Shown: positions 1 through 11,146 of the stretch, piece by piece
Position numbering within the stretch: the stretch's first letter is position 1
How the letters are laid out: each line of letters begins with the position of its first letter
Assembly: GCA_004802725.1 (NCBI GenBank)
Contig: SGPM01000089.1
Location: 1-64,000, forward strand
Source of the DNA: Antrodiella citrinella
Taxonomy: Eukaryota > Basidiomycota > Agaricomycetes > Polyporales > Steccherinaceae
Length of the DNA stretch: 64,000 bases
Reading direction: 5' to 3'
The notes under the pieces: generated by a model
What the model was told of the DNA's origin: nothing
Databases searched by the model: none
What the model saw: only the letters and a program-made list of their open reading frames with translations
Translations under genes and position numbers: made by a program

Positions 1-444
1 ACCGCCAAGCGCACCCGCAGTGGCTTCCAGCCTCCCAGCCAGGGTGCCCGGCCAGACTGGGAGGAGGGCTGGGCGGAGGACGATTGGTTGCGCGAGTTCA
101 TTGAGGACGACGAGGGCAAGCCCGGGTCCAAGATCGTGCGGTCTGCGAGCGGGACGCTGGAGGTCGACTTGACAGAGTTCCTGAAGCCCGCGAAGGCGCG
201 CAAGGTCAAGCGTGGTACGTTCCGTTCTCCCCCAACGCGTCAGCGCATGCAAGTGCTTATCGCGCGTCGCGTTGTAGCTGTAGGCGACTTCGAGGTCCTG
301 CCGAGTGTACGACAGGTGTTGGTGCTGGACGACCGGTTGGACGGCGAGCTCGAGGTCGACGAGCCGTGGGAGCACCTCAGCCTGGACGGCGAGGACGAGA
401 AGACGTTCTCCTATGCCGAGGTCGCTGGCGCCATCACTTGCTGA
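1..444 (+). CDS. 3' end of an unrecognised gene (5' truncated)
   Basis: The frame is open from base 1 and ends in TGA at 442-444, so only the C-terminal part of the protein (about 120-147 residues) is in the window. The visible part is acidic with many Trp, Asp and Glu residues near the window edge, then a Lys/Arg-rich stretch (residues of the type KPAKARKVKR). A GTACGT donor at 215 and AG acceptors at 277 or 283 would define a 63 or 69 nt intron. Both are multiples of three and contain no stop, so splicing cannot be decided from the frame. I do not recognise the family. Confidence is for a real coding end, not a function. Confidence 0.55.
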   Translation, partial: TAKRTRSGFQPPSQGARPDWEEGWAEDDWLREFIEDDEGKPGSKIVRSASGTLEVDLTEFLKPAKARKVKRGTFRSPPTRQRMQVLIARRVVAVGDFEVLPSVRQVLVLDDRLDGELEVDEPWEHLSLDGEDEKTFSYAEVAGAITC

Positions 445-1302
445 ACGCCATCCCTCTTGTTTCAAGATATACCCCACCCTAATCATAACGCCAGAAGACC
501 CAAGATAGAATTGTATGAATATGTATGCTAGAAGACGTTTCGGCTGAGGAACGTAGCCTGTCGTTTATGGGACGTTGCGGACTTACCTACCTACTCGTAC
601 CACTCCAGCGTTGAGCGGGCTTTAATGGGATTCCTCCTTCCGTGTCTTGTTTGTTTTGTCCTACGTCTTCCCTTCTTCTCTGTCACGATCTTCGTGTTCG
701 TGACCCTTTGATTTCTGCCTTCATATACCCATCCCACACGTACTCACAGACCCACCATAACGCAAGTCTTCCCTCTCACCACAACATCACAACACATAAC
801 ATCTTCTGTTCGCTTCATTTATTCTTTGCCTTCGAACATAACACTTATCAGTAACGACCCTTTATTTCCTTTCATGACTCACCTTTTATGCCATTCGTAT
901 GCGGTATGCCGTTCTACGTGCCATGGCGGAGCAGTTAGTAGTTGTACGATAGCAAGTGTACTTTTAGTCCGTTTAGTCGTCGCCCTCGCTCGCTGTCGAC
1001 GGGGGTGGCCTATACGAGTTGTATTTGTATCGTGGAAGTCGTCCTCGAGCGCCGCTCCCTATCTATCCACAAGCATAATATCAGCTTCGTGACATGTGAG
1101 AAAGACACGCCAATCGAGTCGCGTCTCCACGTCCAGCACTCGCACTCGGACAGAGAGAGAGAAGCAAAAGAGGAATTATATAAGCACAGCGTACTAAGCG
1201 TAACGAGCGTGACCTCAGAGCGAGTGAGTGGATACATCTTGACGAGTACCGTAATGCAAGAACAAACAAATGACAGCTGGGGCTGAGGGTGGGAGGCTGT
1301 TC
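445..1302. other. Convergent 3' intergenic region, no gene seen
   Basis: This gap of 858 bp lies between two convergent stop codons. Short ORFs are present on both strands but none shows domain sense or a splice continuation. It most likely holds the two 3' UTRs. Confidence 0.6.
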
Positions 1303-4075
1303 CTATGAGAAGCCGGTGCGGAGGGTGGGGTTGAATATTGGGAATGGGTGGGCCTGAGAAGCGATCAGGCGTGAGCAATGTGAGGTTGTGGAAACGACAG
1401 AGGACTCACTTCGGTGTTGAATACATATTCTGATGCGGAGGTGAGAATGTAGAGCGGAGAGGAGGGGGGGTGGGGTGGAGAAAGAGACGTACTATCCAAA
1501 GGCAACGTACTTGCATCGTCAAACAGCAAGTACAAATACTTCAACGTCTCGCTCTGCGCAAACCAAACCACCCATCAGCACCGCACACACACAAACACGA
1601 CCAACCACCACGACATGGAAAAAAACGCAAAATCAAATGAAAAGCCAAAGCACGCACCATCAAGAACGTCTCCATCTTGTCCTCCAACTCCGCGGGGACG
1701 TCGTCCACGTTCACGACGCTCGCGTACCCGCCGCTCTCGACGCGGCAGTGCCGCTCGATCGCCTCGAAGATGCGCCACCCCTGTGCGCGGTACCGCGCGT
1801 CGCCTGTCAGGCGGAACGCGATGAACAGCGATTCGACGGTCTCGGGGCGCAGGATGTAGCGGGCGTCGTACGGCGGGTGTTCGCCTCGTCTACAGAGCTC
1901 GGGTAAGTCGAGTGGGTTGGAGAGGGGAGGGCGCGGGTGGAGACGTACCGTGCTCCTTTGATGTACCAGTCGTCCGGCGCGACGGTCCCATCCAGCCCGT
2001 CCGTCGGGATCCTAAAGTGCACGATCTCCGGCGACAAACCCCTACAACACCACATCAGTCCCCACTCGGCCGCACACCATCACAACAATCACGCACGTCG
2101 CAGTGTCATGCGTCTTCACACACGTCTCCACAAGCTCCCTCCCCGCGTCCCAGTCCCTCAGCCCCTGCGGCGTCAGCTCGTGCTCCCGGGGCGGGACAGA
2201 GACGACACCGTGCGTCGTGCCCGTCGTCACGGCCCCGAGCATCAGGGACCCGCCGAAGAAGCACACGAGGTGGTCTTGTTTCGGGGCGAGGCGCCACGAG
2301 CTACGATACGAAGTCAACGAGTCGGTTCAACGAGAGAGAGGAAGGGAAGGGGAAGCGTACATCTCGTTGTTCTGGTTGCGTTCGGGGATCAGCTCGGAGG
2401 TGTAGGTGAGCCCGGCTTTGTAGCTCTTGGAGATGAGGTGTTGTTGGATGCCGCCCATCGCGTCGTCGTACATCTGAATGAGACAAGTGCACGTTAAGTA
2501 CCACGAGTCGAGGGTCAGCTAGGGTATTAGGCTTACTTCGCGGTATACTGATTCAGTCATGTTCTACATACAGAAGTAATTGTCATGTCAGTTCTGGTTC
2601 CTCCGAGAGATGAGAGTGATATTCACGGTTTGAATATATTGTTTGCTGCAGAGACGCGTCAATACCAGGTGTATGCGAATTGCATGTGAGGCTCACAGTA
2701 GGTATTCGTAGTAAGAGTCACCACGAGATCCTAACCGAATAGCGGAAAGGACGAATCGCCCATCCTCGGGGCTGTACAGAATATCTCGTCGTCAATCACT
2801 GAACACCACAGCGATGCAGACCCATGTGCGTACTTCATGAATATGGAGGCCAGCCCCGTGTTCAAATGCGAGCTCTTGATCACTTGCATGACCTGCACGA
2901 TCCAATCAACTGCCATTGAATCCCCCGACCCAAGAAATGACATACCTTCTCCGCCTTCCTCCAATAATCCTCCTCATCCGTCAACAAACTCAAATACCTG
3001 AACTCCAATTGCAGAGTCGACGCCTCCGCTGTGCTCACCAGCCCCTTGTTGTCCGTGTCCAGTATGCCNTTCTTCTGGCCGAGGTTGACCATGGAAGCAG
3101 GGAGACCGGANGGCGTGTCGAAGGCGGGGAGGATCCTGTCGGCGAGGTCTATGGCTTTGGTGAGGAAGAGCTCGTCGGAGGAGAGGTGGTATGCGGAGAG
3201 GAGGCCGCCGAGGACGCGGATGGTTGTCTACACCCCGCCCAAAACACACTCAGTACCCGACGAACGAACGTTCAAAAGAACGAGGACGACCGTGACGCAC
3301 CTCGAACGTATTGAACCTCCCGTCCTTGTCAAAGTCCAACTTCGTCTCCACCCACGTCCGCGCGCGGGCGTACTCCTCCTCGAGTCCCATGATCTGCATC
3401 GTGTCGATGGAGTCGACGATGGTGTATCCGATCCCGCCTGCGTCGCTCAGGTTGGAACCTTTGTGGGAGATCGGATGGTACTCGTCTGCGCCCATGGCGT
3501 CCCTCTCTGTGCGTGTCAGCTTGCGAACGAGAGGTGGAATAGTAGAGGGTGGGGCTCACCGTAGGCTAGCCATGCGTGCTGTAGAATGAGAGGGGTAAGC
3601 GTAAATGGGTGGGTGCGATTGAGGGAACATGAGGGGGACGCAGTGACGGACCTTGAAGGCATCTACGACTGCCTGTTTCTTGTGCACGTCCGCTGTAAAA
3701 TCAGCGACCACATTCTCATCATATCCAAGCACTGGCTCCCACTTCTGTGGAGGTTTGATGAGTGAAGCGACCTTTCCACCCCAGAGCCAGTTTCGGCTCT
3801 ACCGTGCACATGAGTTTTGTGGTGGCAAGGAGCGGTAGGCTTGGCAGCTCACCTGGTAGATACAGATCGCAGTCGTCGACAGACTGAGAGCGAAGTAGAT
3901 GATCTGCCTCACGCTCCAGCCCGAGTTCTCCTACCAATACCCATTCTCGTTCAGCACACCACATACAAAGTGCCACCAGCACACTCACCTCGCTCGCCGC
4001 CACCTTCTCCCTTTCCTTCCCCTTCGCATCTGCCCCTCCTTTCTTTCGTTTTCTGAGTCCTGCGGAGTCGGACAT
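1303..4075 (-). CDS. GH47 class I alpha-1,2-mannosidase
   Basis: This enzyme trims alpha-1,2-linked mannose from N-glycans in the ER/Golgi lumen. The model has about a dozen exons and about 555 residues. A short basic cytoplasmic tail ([14 protein letters not shown]) is followed by one membrane segment (about residues 35-55), so it is a type II anchored enzyme. GH47 hallmarks appear in order: [64 protein letters not shown], the catalytic-region RPETVESLF, and C-terminal VFNTEAHP, whose Thr binds Ca2+ in the family. The last exon ends PTLRTGFS then TAG. I chose the start at 4075 because the tail and anchor follow directly; an in-frame upstream ATG would only add residues to the tail. Two ambiguous bases (near 3069 and 3111) fall in coding sequence. 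Confidence in the family is high; individual small exon borders are less certain. Confidence 0.93.
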
Positions 4076-4398
4076 GGTGGCTACTGTGTACGTGTCAATA
4101 ACCAATATTAATTCAATGAGGCCGGCGGTTGGTGCCGTTGCCACCGGCCAAATTTTGGGAAGTTCGACTTTTTGGATCGGCGATCAAGATCTGCTAATTA
4201 ACTCCGAGCAGTATGATCATGTCACGAGCCTCGAGAGGTCGAGCGAAATTTAGTCGAGTGAGTCGAGAACGCAATAACGGTATCCAATGGTACACAGTGG
4301 CGTGTGGTATAATTACAAATTTGCAGTCGTACAGTCATCCTTCCCAGAATTATGATTACAACAATGCAATGCTGCACTCCGTACACTAGCCATGGTAC
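4076..4398. other. Intergenic: GH47 promoter side and 3' flank of next gene
   Basis: The two flanking minus-strand genes run head to tail. The 323 bp between them should contain the GH47 promoter and the 3' UTR of the dioxygenase gene. I see no clear TATA box or further gene. Confidence 0.5.
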
Positions 4399-5826
4399 TC
4401 AAGCCCACGTCGTGACATCCTCGGGAGAGGGACCAACAGGGTCTGACGATGCAGCCAGGTTGCACTGGTGGAATGCACGGACCTGATCTGGCTTGAACGC
4501 ACCCACGACGCTATGCAACACACCCCGGTTGTGGAATAGCACCAAGTCCTTCTCGTGCCATTCGTGTGGGTAGACCAGCTGCGGCATAACATGTGGTAAG
4601 TCAAACGCAACCATAATAAGTATAGATGACACAGGTGAATGGACTTACAGATGGAGCAATGGCGGGGCGCTGCATCTTGTACAGCAAATCACGGACCTCG
4701 CCGAGGTCTGTCAGGTGCGCACCATCTGGGAAGAGGGCACCTTCTCGGCTTGCACCAGCAGGGAGAGGTTCGATAAGGAGCTCAGAGACACCACACGGGT
4801 GGACCTGGAAGGACAGTTGTCCATTAACTGGATTCTTCCACAGCTACGAATAGATAAGCGTCTGTTTGATCTGTGAGTGATTGGGCACTTACGATAGGGA
4901 ACACTTTGACTTTTGACTCCTCCCAAGCAGGCAGCTCGTCTTTCGACATCTCCAGACCCTCAGTCTCGATCCCTAGACCCGTCGACTTGGCTCTCGCAGG
5001 TGCCATCCAGACGTACGGGTGCGGTGCATACCTGACTTTCGACCTCACCGCCAGACTCTTGAGCTCCTTCGGCAAGATGTCGAACATCGTCCTACCAGAC
5101 ACAAACGCAGTCGTTCCCAGCGGTACATCCAGCTCGTCGCCTGTACCATCATCATACCGACAAGTCTGGCGCCCTCCCTTCGGCACATTAATCCCGTACA
5201 ATGTTGTTACCTTTGGTGGCGACAGATCGTACAACGCAGCGTCAATGTGCCAACGGTAGAAACGGGTGACACCCTTGGCTTCGTCCTCCTCCGAGACACA
5301 GGTCTTGTGGAAGGTCGTATGAGAGGGGTGCTTCAGCTTGGCTTCGGCGAGACCCTCGTGGTTGTAGACGATACCGTTTCCGATAAGCTGGACTTGTGGT
5401 ACACGGGGGATGGTCTTGAGATCAGGATGAAGGATAGACTTCTTGGTCTCTCCTGTCTTGTTATTCCCGTGTCCGTAGCTCTCAGATGTAGGATCAAATG
5501 CCTGGGTTAGGACAAACAGATGAAGTTCTAGGATGTATCATGGGTAGATCGTATGGACATACCTTCGTGAGGGCATATTGTTGCTCGGGGATAAGATCAG
5601 TGTTGCGGAACAAGAGAGCGTCATGCTAGAGCATGGAGTAGTCACAATCAAGGTTGTGCAAACAGATCCGTGGCAAACGTACGTTGTACAGCAATTTCTT
5701 GATCTCTTCAAACTGCTCCGGGGTCAATGTAGCAGGATTGACACCCTTGACTTCACGACCAAAGTCTTTGAACTTGGAAGGATCCGCGGAGGGTGGCAAA
5801 GGCAGCGGTACTGTCTCGATGGCCAT
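4399..5826 (-). CDS. xanA: TauD/TfdA Fe(II)/2-oxoglutarate dioxygenase, probable xanthine dioxygenase (XanA-like)
   Basis: The protein (about 390 residues, four exons) is a clavaminate-synthase-like dioxygenase. The Fe-binding HxD is visible in YRWHIDAALYD (about residue 154), the distal His in RGVLHSVVGAF and the 2-oxoglutarate-binding Arg in DQVRAFHQCN. The 12-residue spacing between that His and Arg matches what I remember for Aspergillus XanA (H340/R352). Other stretches such as RYDDGTGDEL, YAPHPYVWM and MQRPAIAP fit my memory of fungal XanA proteins rather than bacterial TauD. XanA converts xanthine to uric acid using O2 and 2-oxoglutarate, an alternative to xanthine dehydrogenase. The start at 5826 (MAIETVPLPL) is preferred; an in-frame ATG at 5871 would add 15 residues. 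The dioxygenase fold is certain from motifs; the xanthine substrate is inference from resemblance. Confidence 0.85.
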
Positions 5827-6858
5827 GGCTGCAATAGTTGTAAAGCGATGGGTGTCAGTAAGGCGATCCAAGTGAGCAGAGGTTAATGTATGGATTCAAG
5901 GTGGTGGTGGCTCTTTGGGAGAGAGAGTGGTTAAGAGCCGGATATACCGGGCGCCTATTAGATAATCACAGCGTGCAGAATTCACGATATGCAGGTCAGA
6001 CGCTCAACGGGCTGGTGCCGAAACTCCGCCCAGGGATATATTCGCTCGTCGAGCCTTTGAGTCGACACCCTGTATTTTACATCGCTCGACTCCTGTGTAT
6101 GTCAGTAATACAATGCACAACTTTTTGAGCTCTTACTTCCTTTTGTGTGCGTGAACAGCCTTCCTTGCATTTGATTTCCGCGGCGGGCCTCCCTTGGAAT
6201 GACCGAGGATGCCCTCCCAGCGTCGATCAGGCCAAAGATGTGATGTCATTCAAAGAGCGTGACCACTGACGACGCGTTCAAAGAGCCCGAAAACAAAACT
6301 CGTTACTAAACCCGCGTGTGTCGAGCGTTACAACGCGTTCGGTGAACTGTTTCAATGGTTATAACTGTAGAGGGTGTTAAAGTGAGTGCCAAAGTGAGGA
6401 AGCCAGCAGTATACAGAACATAAAGTCAGGGTGATGACGAGAGAGATCCTGAGAGATCTCGGATATACTGGACGCGATCTCGATGTTGGTGACCGTATGT
6501 AGCCGGGGGTCCGAAACGCTGTCGGTGCGCCGTGAGCGGGACGTGCGGGAGTTCGCGGAGTGTGATCAGACAGTGCTGGCGCTACGTCATCGCAGCACCG
6601 TCCATCTCGAGTCACTCTGGGTTGAACTGCGCAAAAAAACTACATTTTATTTTCGATAACATGCGTTCGACTATGGCCCGCCCATTGGCCCGCCCCGTCC
6701 CTAGCATTCTCTCTCTCTATTTCTACATTCTTAGAGGTTCGCCACAGACACAAGACATCCAACCTACTTCTCTGCATCTTGCTCGCTTGGATCATATTTC
6801 GTACCCCTTCGGAATCCCTCTGGCTCTCGAATGAAGGCCTCACTAGGATTTCTCCATC
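5827..6858. other. Divergent intergenic region (xanA-like / O-fucosyltransferase-like)
   Basis: This 1.03 kb lies between two divergent start codons and should carry both promoters. A short inverted repeat, CCGG-ATATA-CCGG, lies at 5938-5950, about 110 bp upstream of the dioxygenase start. I see no gene. Confidence 0.5.
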
Positions 6859-8728
6859 ATGCACAGAGTCTTGAGATTCCAAATTCAACAAGATGAACCC
6901 GAGCCTCTTCTCCCAAAAGATTCAGTACATCAACCCCTCCGTACGCGTCCTGTCTTCAATAGACGTGTCTATAGGTTTCTGCTCTTGACCCTCGTCTTAT
7001 TCGCCTCTCTCGCTGCTTTGAGCAATGTCGTCAAACTTCATCGTGCCATCAGGGTCTCGCCAGAGTCGACGTCTGCGGACCGTGACGAGTCACCACTGCC
7101 TCCGCTTTATGAGGACTACTATATGAGAGAGAAGCAGCTACCGCAGCACGACCCGGACCTACCATATCCTGAGGGTCGTACGGGGAAATACATAGCCATG
7201 GAAAATATCGTCGTCCGTGAGTAGATTTGCTACCGTTGTCTATGCCTCATCACTCAAACGCTTTACAGTGTCGGGTTGGGGGAACGCTATGCAGGAGCTG
7301 CTTCTCGACGCGCACGTCGCGTACAAGTCCGGTAGATCGTACGTGCGCATTGTTCTTGAATGCTGCGCTTGGAAATAACCCTTTGAATTGATGACACTCA
7401 CCAGGTTCGTATTCCACCCATATACATGGAATAGCGATGGATCAAACTATACCAAATACGGAGACCACTTGATACCCTCAAAAGTTCCATTGACCGCAAT
7501 CCTATCCGGTATAATTTTACAGCGCTCCTCTGTCCGTAAATTAGCTCACAACATGTTTTCAGGCCCCGCGGCTGGCTCTGCCTTTCCAGAATCAAGTCAG
7601 CCTGCTCCGCGTGCAGTTGTCAAGTCCTACTTCGATGAAGTCTGCCCTCATCCAACAGTCATCAGTACACACAATGTGACCGATTACCTTCCATCCGAAG
7701 TACATGCTGACGTGCTCGTGGACGCGTGGATACAGAAGTTGAATTCCATTGAGGACAACTGCGTATTGATTGATAGATACACGTCCGACCACTTGTTCAC
7801 TTTTTGGTATGTTGTATCTTTTATCAATCTCACATTTTCTGATTCTGTCGTACCGTGTCACAGGATATTTGGCGACGCATCTCGCATCCTTCCGATCTGG
7901 CCGTCCCTTTCAGCCTCTCCCATTATCACGCATTTCCGCTGGTCGTCACTCGTTCACCATGCCTTCACGGCCAATGCCCACCTCTTCACCTCGCTACCCT
8001 ACCCCTCCTTGATTCCAATCCCCTCCATCGCATACTTCCCCTCCGAGTCCACTTCTTCCGACCTCCTCCTCCGGGACGCGTACGATCCCTCCGTTCCAGC
8101 CAAGGATATCTACACCGTGATCCCCGGTCTACTCGTCGTCCACATCCGGAAAGGCGATTTCGTCACCCACTGCACCGGGCTATCAAACTGGGGCACGACG
8201 TGGAACGGGATGAACCGCTTCCCCGAATTCGTAGACAAGTTCATTCCGACCTCCAACGCTGACGGGTCCGAGGCCCCACCAGACGTCCGCGCACACTACT
8301 TCAAGCATTGTCTCCCCTCCATCTCACAAATAGTCGAGAAAGTCGCGGAGGTGATACAGAGCTCCGAAGGCGAGGGGATGAAGTACGTCTATGTGATGAC
8401 GAACGGGAAGACGGAGTGGGCGGAGGAGTTGAAGGGTGCGTTGAGGGGTATGCAGGGCGGGATGCGGTGGGAGAAGATCGCGACGAGGAGGGACTTGACG
8501 TTGGATTGGGAGCAGACGTTCGTCAGTCAGGCGGTGGATATGGTTATTGGGCAGAGGGCTCAGGTGTTCATTGGCAACGGCGTACGTGTCTTTTTGCTTT
8601 CTTGTTAACCCGGGTATGTAGTGGTGCTCATTGTTTTCTTTCATGATTAGTTCTCCAGTCTGACGTCGAATATCGTCATGCTTCGAATGGCGAACGGCTT
8701 CCCACCGGAGAGCAATCGATTCTGGTGA
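6859..8728 (+). CDS. O-fucosyltransferase-like type II membrane glycosyltransferase, copy 1
   Basis: The model has six exons and about 510 residues. A short N-terminal tail is followed by one hydrophobic segment (about residues 38-58, RFLLLTLVLFASLAALSNVV), as in Golgi type II enzymes, then a luminal region with YPEGRTGKY, SGWGNAMQELLLDA, TWNSDGSNYTKYGDHLIP, the HIRKGDF motif typical of GDP-fucose protein O-fucosyltransferase folds, and C-terminal DMVIGQRAQVFIGNG / FSSLTSNIVMLRMANG. The last exon ends NRFW then TGA. I know this architecture as the fungal O-FucT-like group; acceptor and sugar donor are unproven. A paralogue with matching intron positions lies 12 kb away in inverse orientation (19257-21099). 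It converges on the adjacent zinc-finger gene. Confidence 0.85.
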
Positions 8729-9840
8729 CGATAATTGTATCTCGCGCGACTCCAGGAATTTCTACGACCTTCACTGTTGGGCCTCAGCAATACCTCTTGG
8801 GTCTATTATTGACCCCCTCCTCCTCGCATATATATGCTATTTTATCAGGTTCTGTTTTCGCATCGGACATCATGCCACCCACCATACACGCATTCTCTCC
8901 GATCCCGGTCTTCTCAACTGTATCCACTAGGAGACTTTCCTCTTTCTCTTTCTTTTTCTGTAGATGTTATTATATTCAGGACACTTCGACCCCGAACTTC
9001 GTCTCTGATATGGAGTCTCATGTACGGTGTCGAACGCTGTTAATCTGCGCTGTAACGACTCTTCATAATTTTGCGATATTAAAATACAGTAATTGTATAC
9101 CTTGGTACAACGTATGATGAAGTATGAGCCATTCCGACGACGTCGTTCAAATTATACACCTCCAACATGAGCCAAACCCGCCACCGTGTACGCCAACACT
9201 GTACACGGACAGCAGCAAGGCCCCCAAAAATCGATAATCGTCGTCAAGGATGGGGTCGTTACAGCAAAAATCAGTGGTGCACACGAGCACGCAAGCACAA
9301 ACATTGTACAGAGGAGAGAGGCGCCAGGTCAAAATGATGCTACATAATGGGTGGTGGTAAGGGCGGAGGATGGGGAGGTGGGTGAGTGGGTATGAGGGCT
9401 ACAGAGATCGTACAAAGTAAAAGTCCAAGTGTGAGTGATGGAATGAGATGGGTGCGGGTTGGTGGGGTATTGCGTTGCGTGAGCAGAGAGCAATGGGTGG
9501 TGGGATGTTTTCATCAGCGTTCACGTGCAGATGAGGTGAGAGGGGTGGGATCGTCACGGTCGGGTCCGTTAAGATCGGAAGCCAGGAGTTGGGGGCGGAG
9601 GGTATATCCCGACTCGTAAAATGGAAGACAGACGAAAGAGAGTGCATATGTAAGACGACAAGCAGTCTTGATAACCTGCAGACTGGAAAAAGGAAAAAGA
9701 AAGAAAGAGAAAGAGGGTTGCGAGAGCAGTTGCGGTTGGGTTCCTTCATCCTTATCCATAGAGAAAGACAGCGGGCTAACAAAGAGCAGAGACGAGGGGT
9801 GGAAGGGGGTACGGCGAAAACTAGGTACACTTTCGACCAC
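8729..9840. other. Convergent 3' intergenic region of the left duplication arm
   Basis: There is 1.1 kb between the two stop codons. It contains A/T-rich and pyrimidine-rich runs and a purine-rich block near 9685-9720. No ORF shows a recognisable protein or a splice continuation. Confidence 0.55.
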
Positions 9841-11146
9841 TCAGACCCTCCACTGCGTCGGGAAGATCGACCCTCCGCGGTCGAGCACCTCGTGCATCGG
9901 CACAGACACATGCGTGAACGGTGATGCTTGCTGATACTGCGCGGATATCGGCAACCCACCATCCGCATAATGCGCATGGTGGGCCCCGAAATTGGGGTAC
10001 GTCCTAAGATGAGCAGACGGGTTCTCTTCCCAATAGCACGACACCGCAGAGAGATACGCCGGGGGCCCAGGCGGGGACAGCGACCTTCCGTCCTCCGTGG
10101 TGCTTGTATAAGCGTAATTCATGGTGAAGGGTGACGCGGAGGTCGCGGATGTAGGACTTGAAGCTGAGACGGAGGTAGGTGTGGCGGGCCCCCCGTCTGC
10201 AGCAGCATGTACAAAGTCACTAATTGAGCCACTGTCCCGTCGACCATGTGCATGCCTACTGGGAGGGCTTCGGTGATAGACTTGGCTCTCGTTTGAGGGT
10301 GACATGTTGGGAGCACTATTGTCCGTATGTAGAGTCGGAGGAGAGCGATAGCCGGTGGCGTCGATCGCAATACGAGCGTATAACGAAGGCGCAGGGGTGG
10401 TAGTCAATGGTGAAGGCAGCAATATGCCCATAGACGAAGGAGTGGAAGCAGAAGAAGACTCTGAGTTTCTTGCAGTACCGTGATGGTCCCACGTTAGACC
10501 GCTCCCGGTGTAAATGCGACTGAATGGGCCCAGTGCATCGTTTGGACCAGTACCACTAGGCCTCGAAAAGGATTCTGTCGTCGTAGTAGATGTTTGACCC
10601 CTATGGCTCCGACGATGCTGTAGCAGGTTGTCGTGTCGGGTGAAGAATTTCCCGCAGTCCGGTTCTTCGCATTGAAAGGCTGACAGAAAGAAGGATCGAC
10701 CGTCAGCACTACGGAAAAATGTTGATGGAGAATGAAGGGTACTGACGTCGTTCGTTAGTGTGGATGGACCGGATGTGTCGTTTCAGGTGCTCAGACCTCG
10801 TGAAAACCTTACGGCAATTCTCAACTTTGCATGCGTACGACCTCCCGGAGGTACCTGGCTTCAACAACGTCTCCTTAGTTGTGGGTACTTGTCTACCTCT
10901 AGCCTTCTTGGTCAGATTTGGAATTGCTACCGGAGCGGCGTTCCCCTTGAGCGCCGTTGGGGACGAAGCTCGGGTGTTGTGTATATCAGTGGAGAGAACG
11001 GAATGTACGGCATTATGGCCGTCCCTGTGGGTGGCTTCATTGTTGAGAGCCACAGGAAGAGAGATCGTAACTGAGTGTGGCTGTGATCTTGCGAGATCCA
11101 GCTCAGACTTAAAGGGAATAGTGGCAGTGATATTTGGATTGCTCAT
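9841..11146 (-). CDS. Two-finger C2H2 transcription factor (Msn2-like), copy 1
   Basis: The model has two exons and about 410 residues. A basic linker (IPNLTKKARGRQVP) precedes two C2H2 fingers near residues 105-160. Finger 1 contains TRSEHLKRHIRSIH and finger 2 contains TRHDNLLQHRRSH. The finger-1 helix RSEHLKR is, from memory, the same as in yeast Msn2/Msn4, and finger 2 is close to it, so binding to an AGGGG-like stress element is predicted. The single intron lies exactly between the fingers, after HTNER. The rest is Ser/Pro/Thr-rich and disordered, ending FPTQWRV then TGA. A paralogue sits in inverse orientation at 14919-16765 with an intron at the same codon. DNA target and pathway are inference. 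Confidence 0.88.

Noticed and set aside
9399..9977. 192-codon minus-strand ORF overlapping the end of C2H2 copy 1
   Set aside because: Runs out of the real exon in another frame and into 3' flank; no domain sense.
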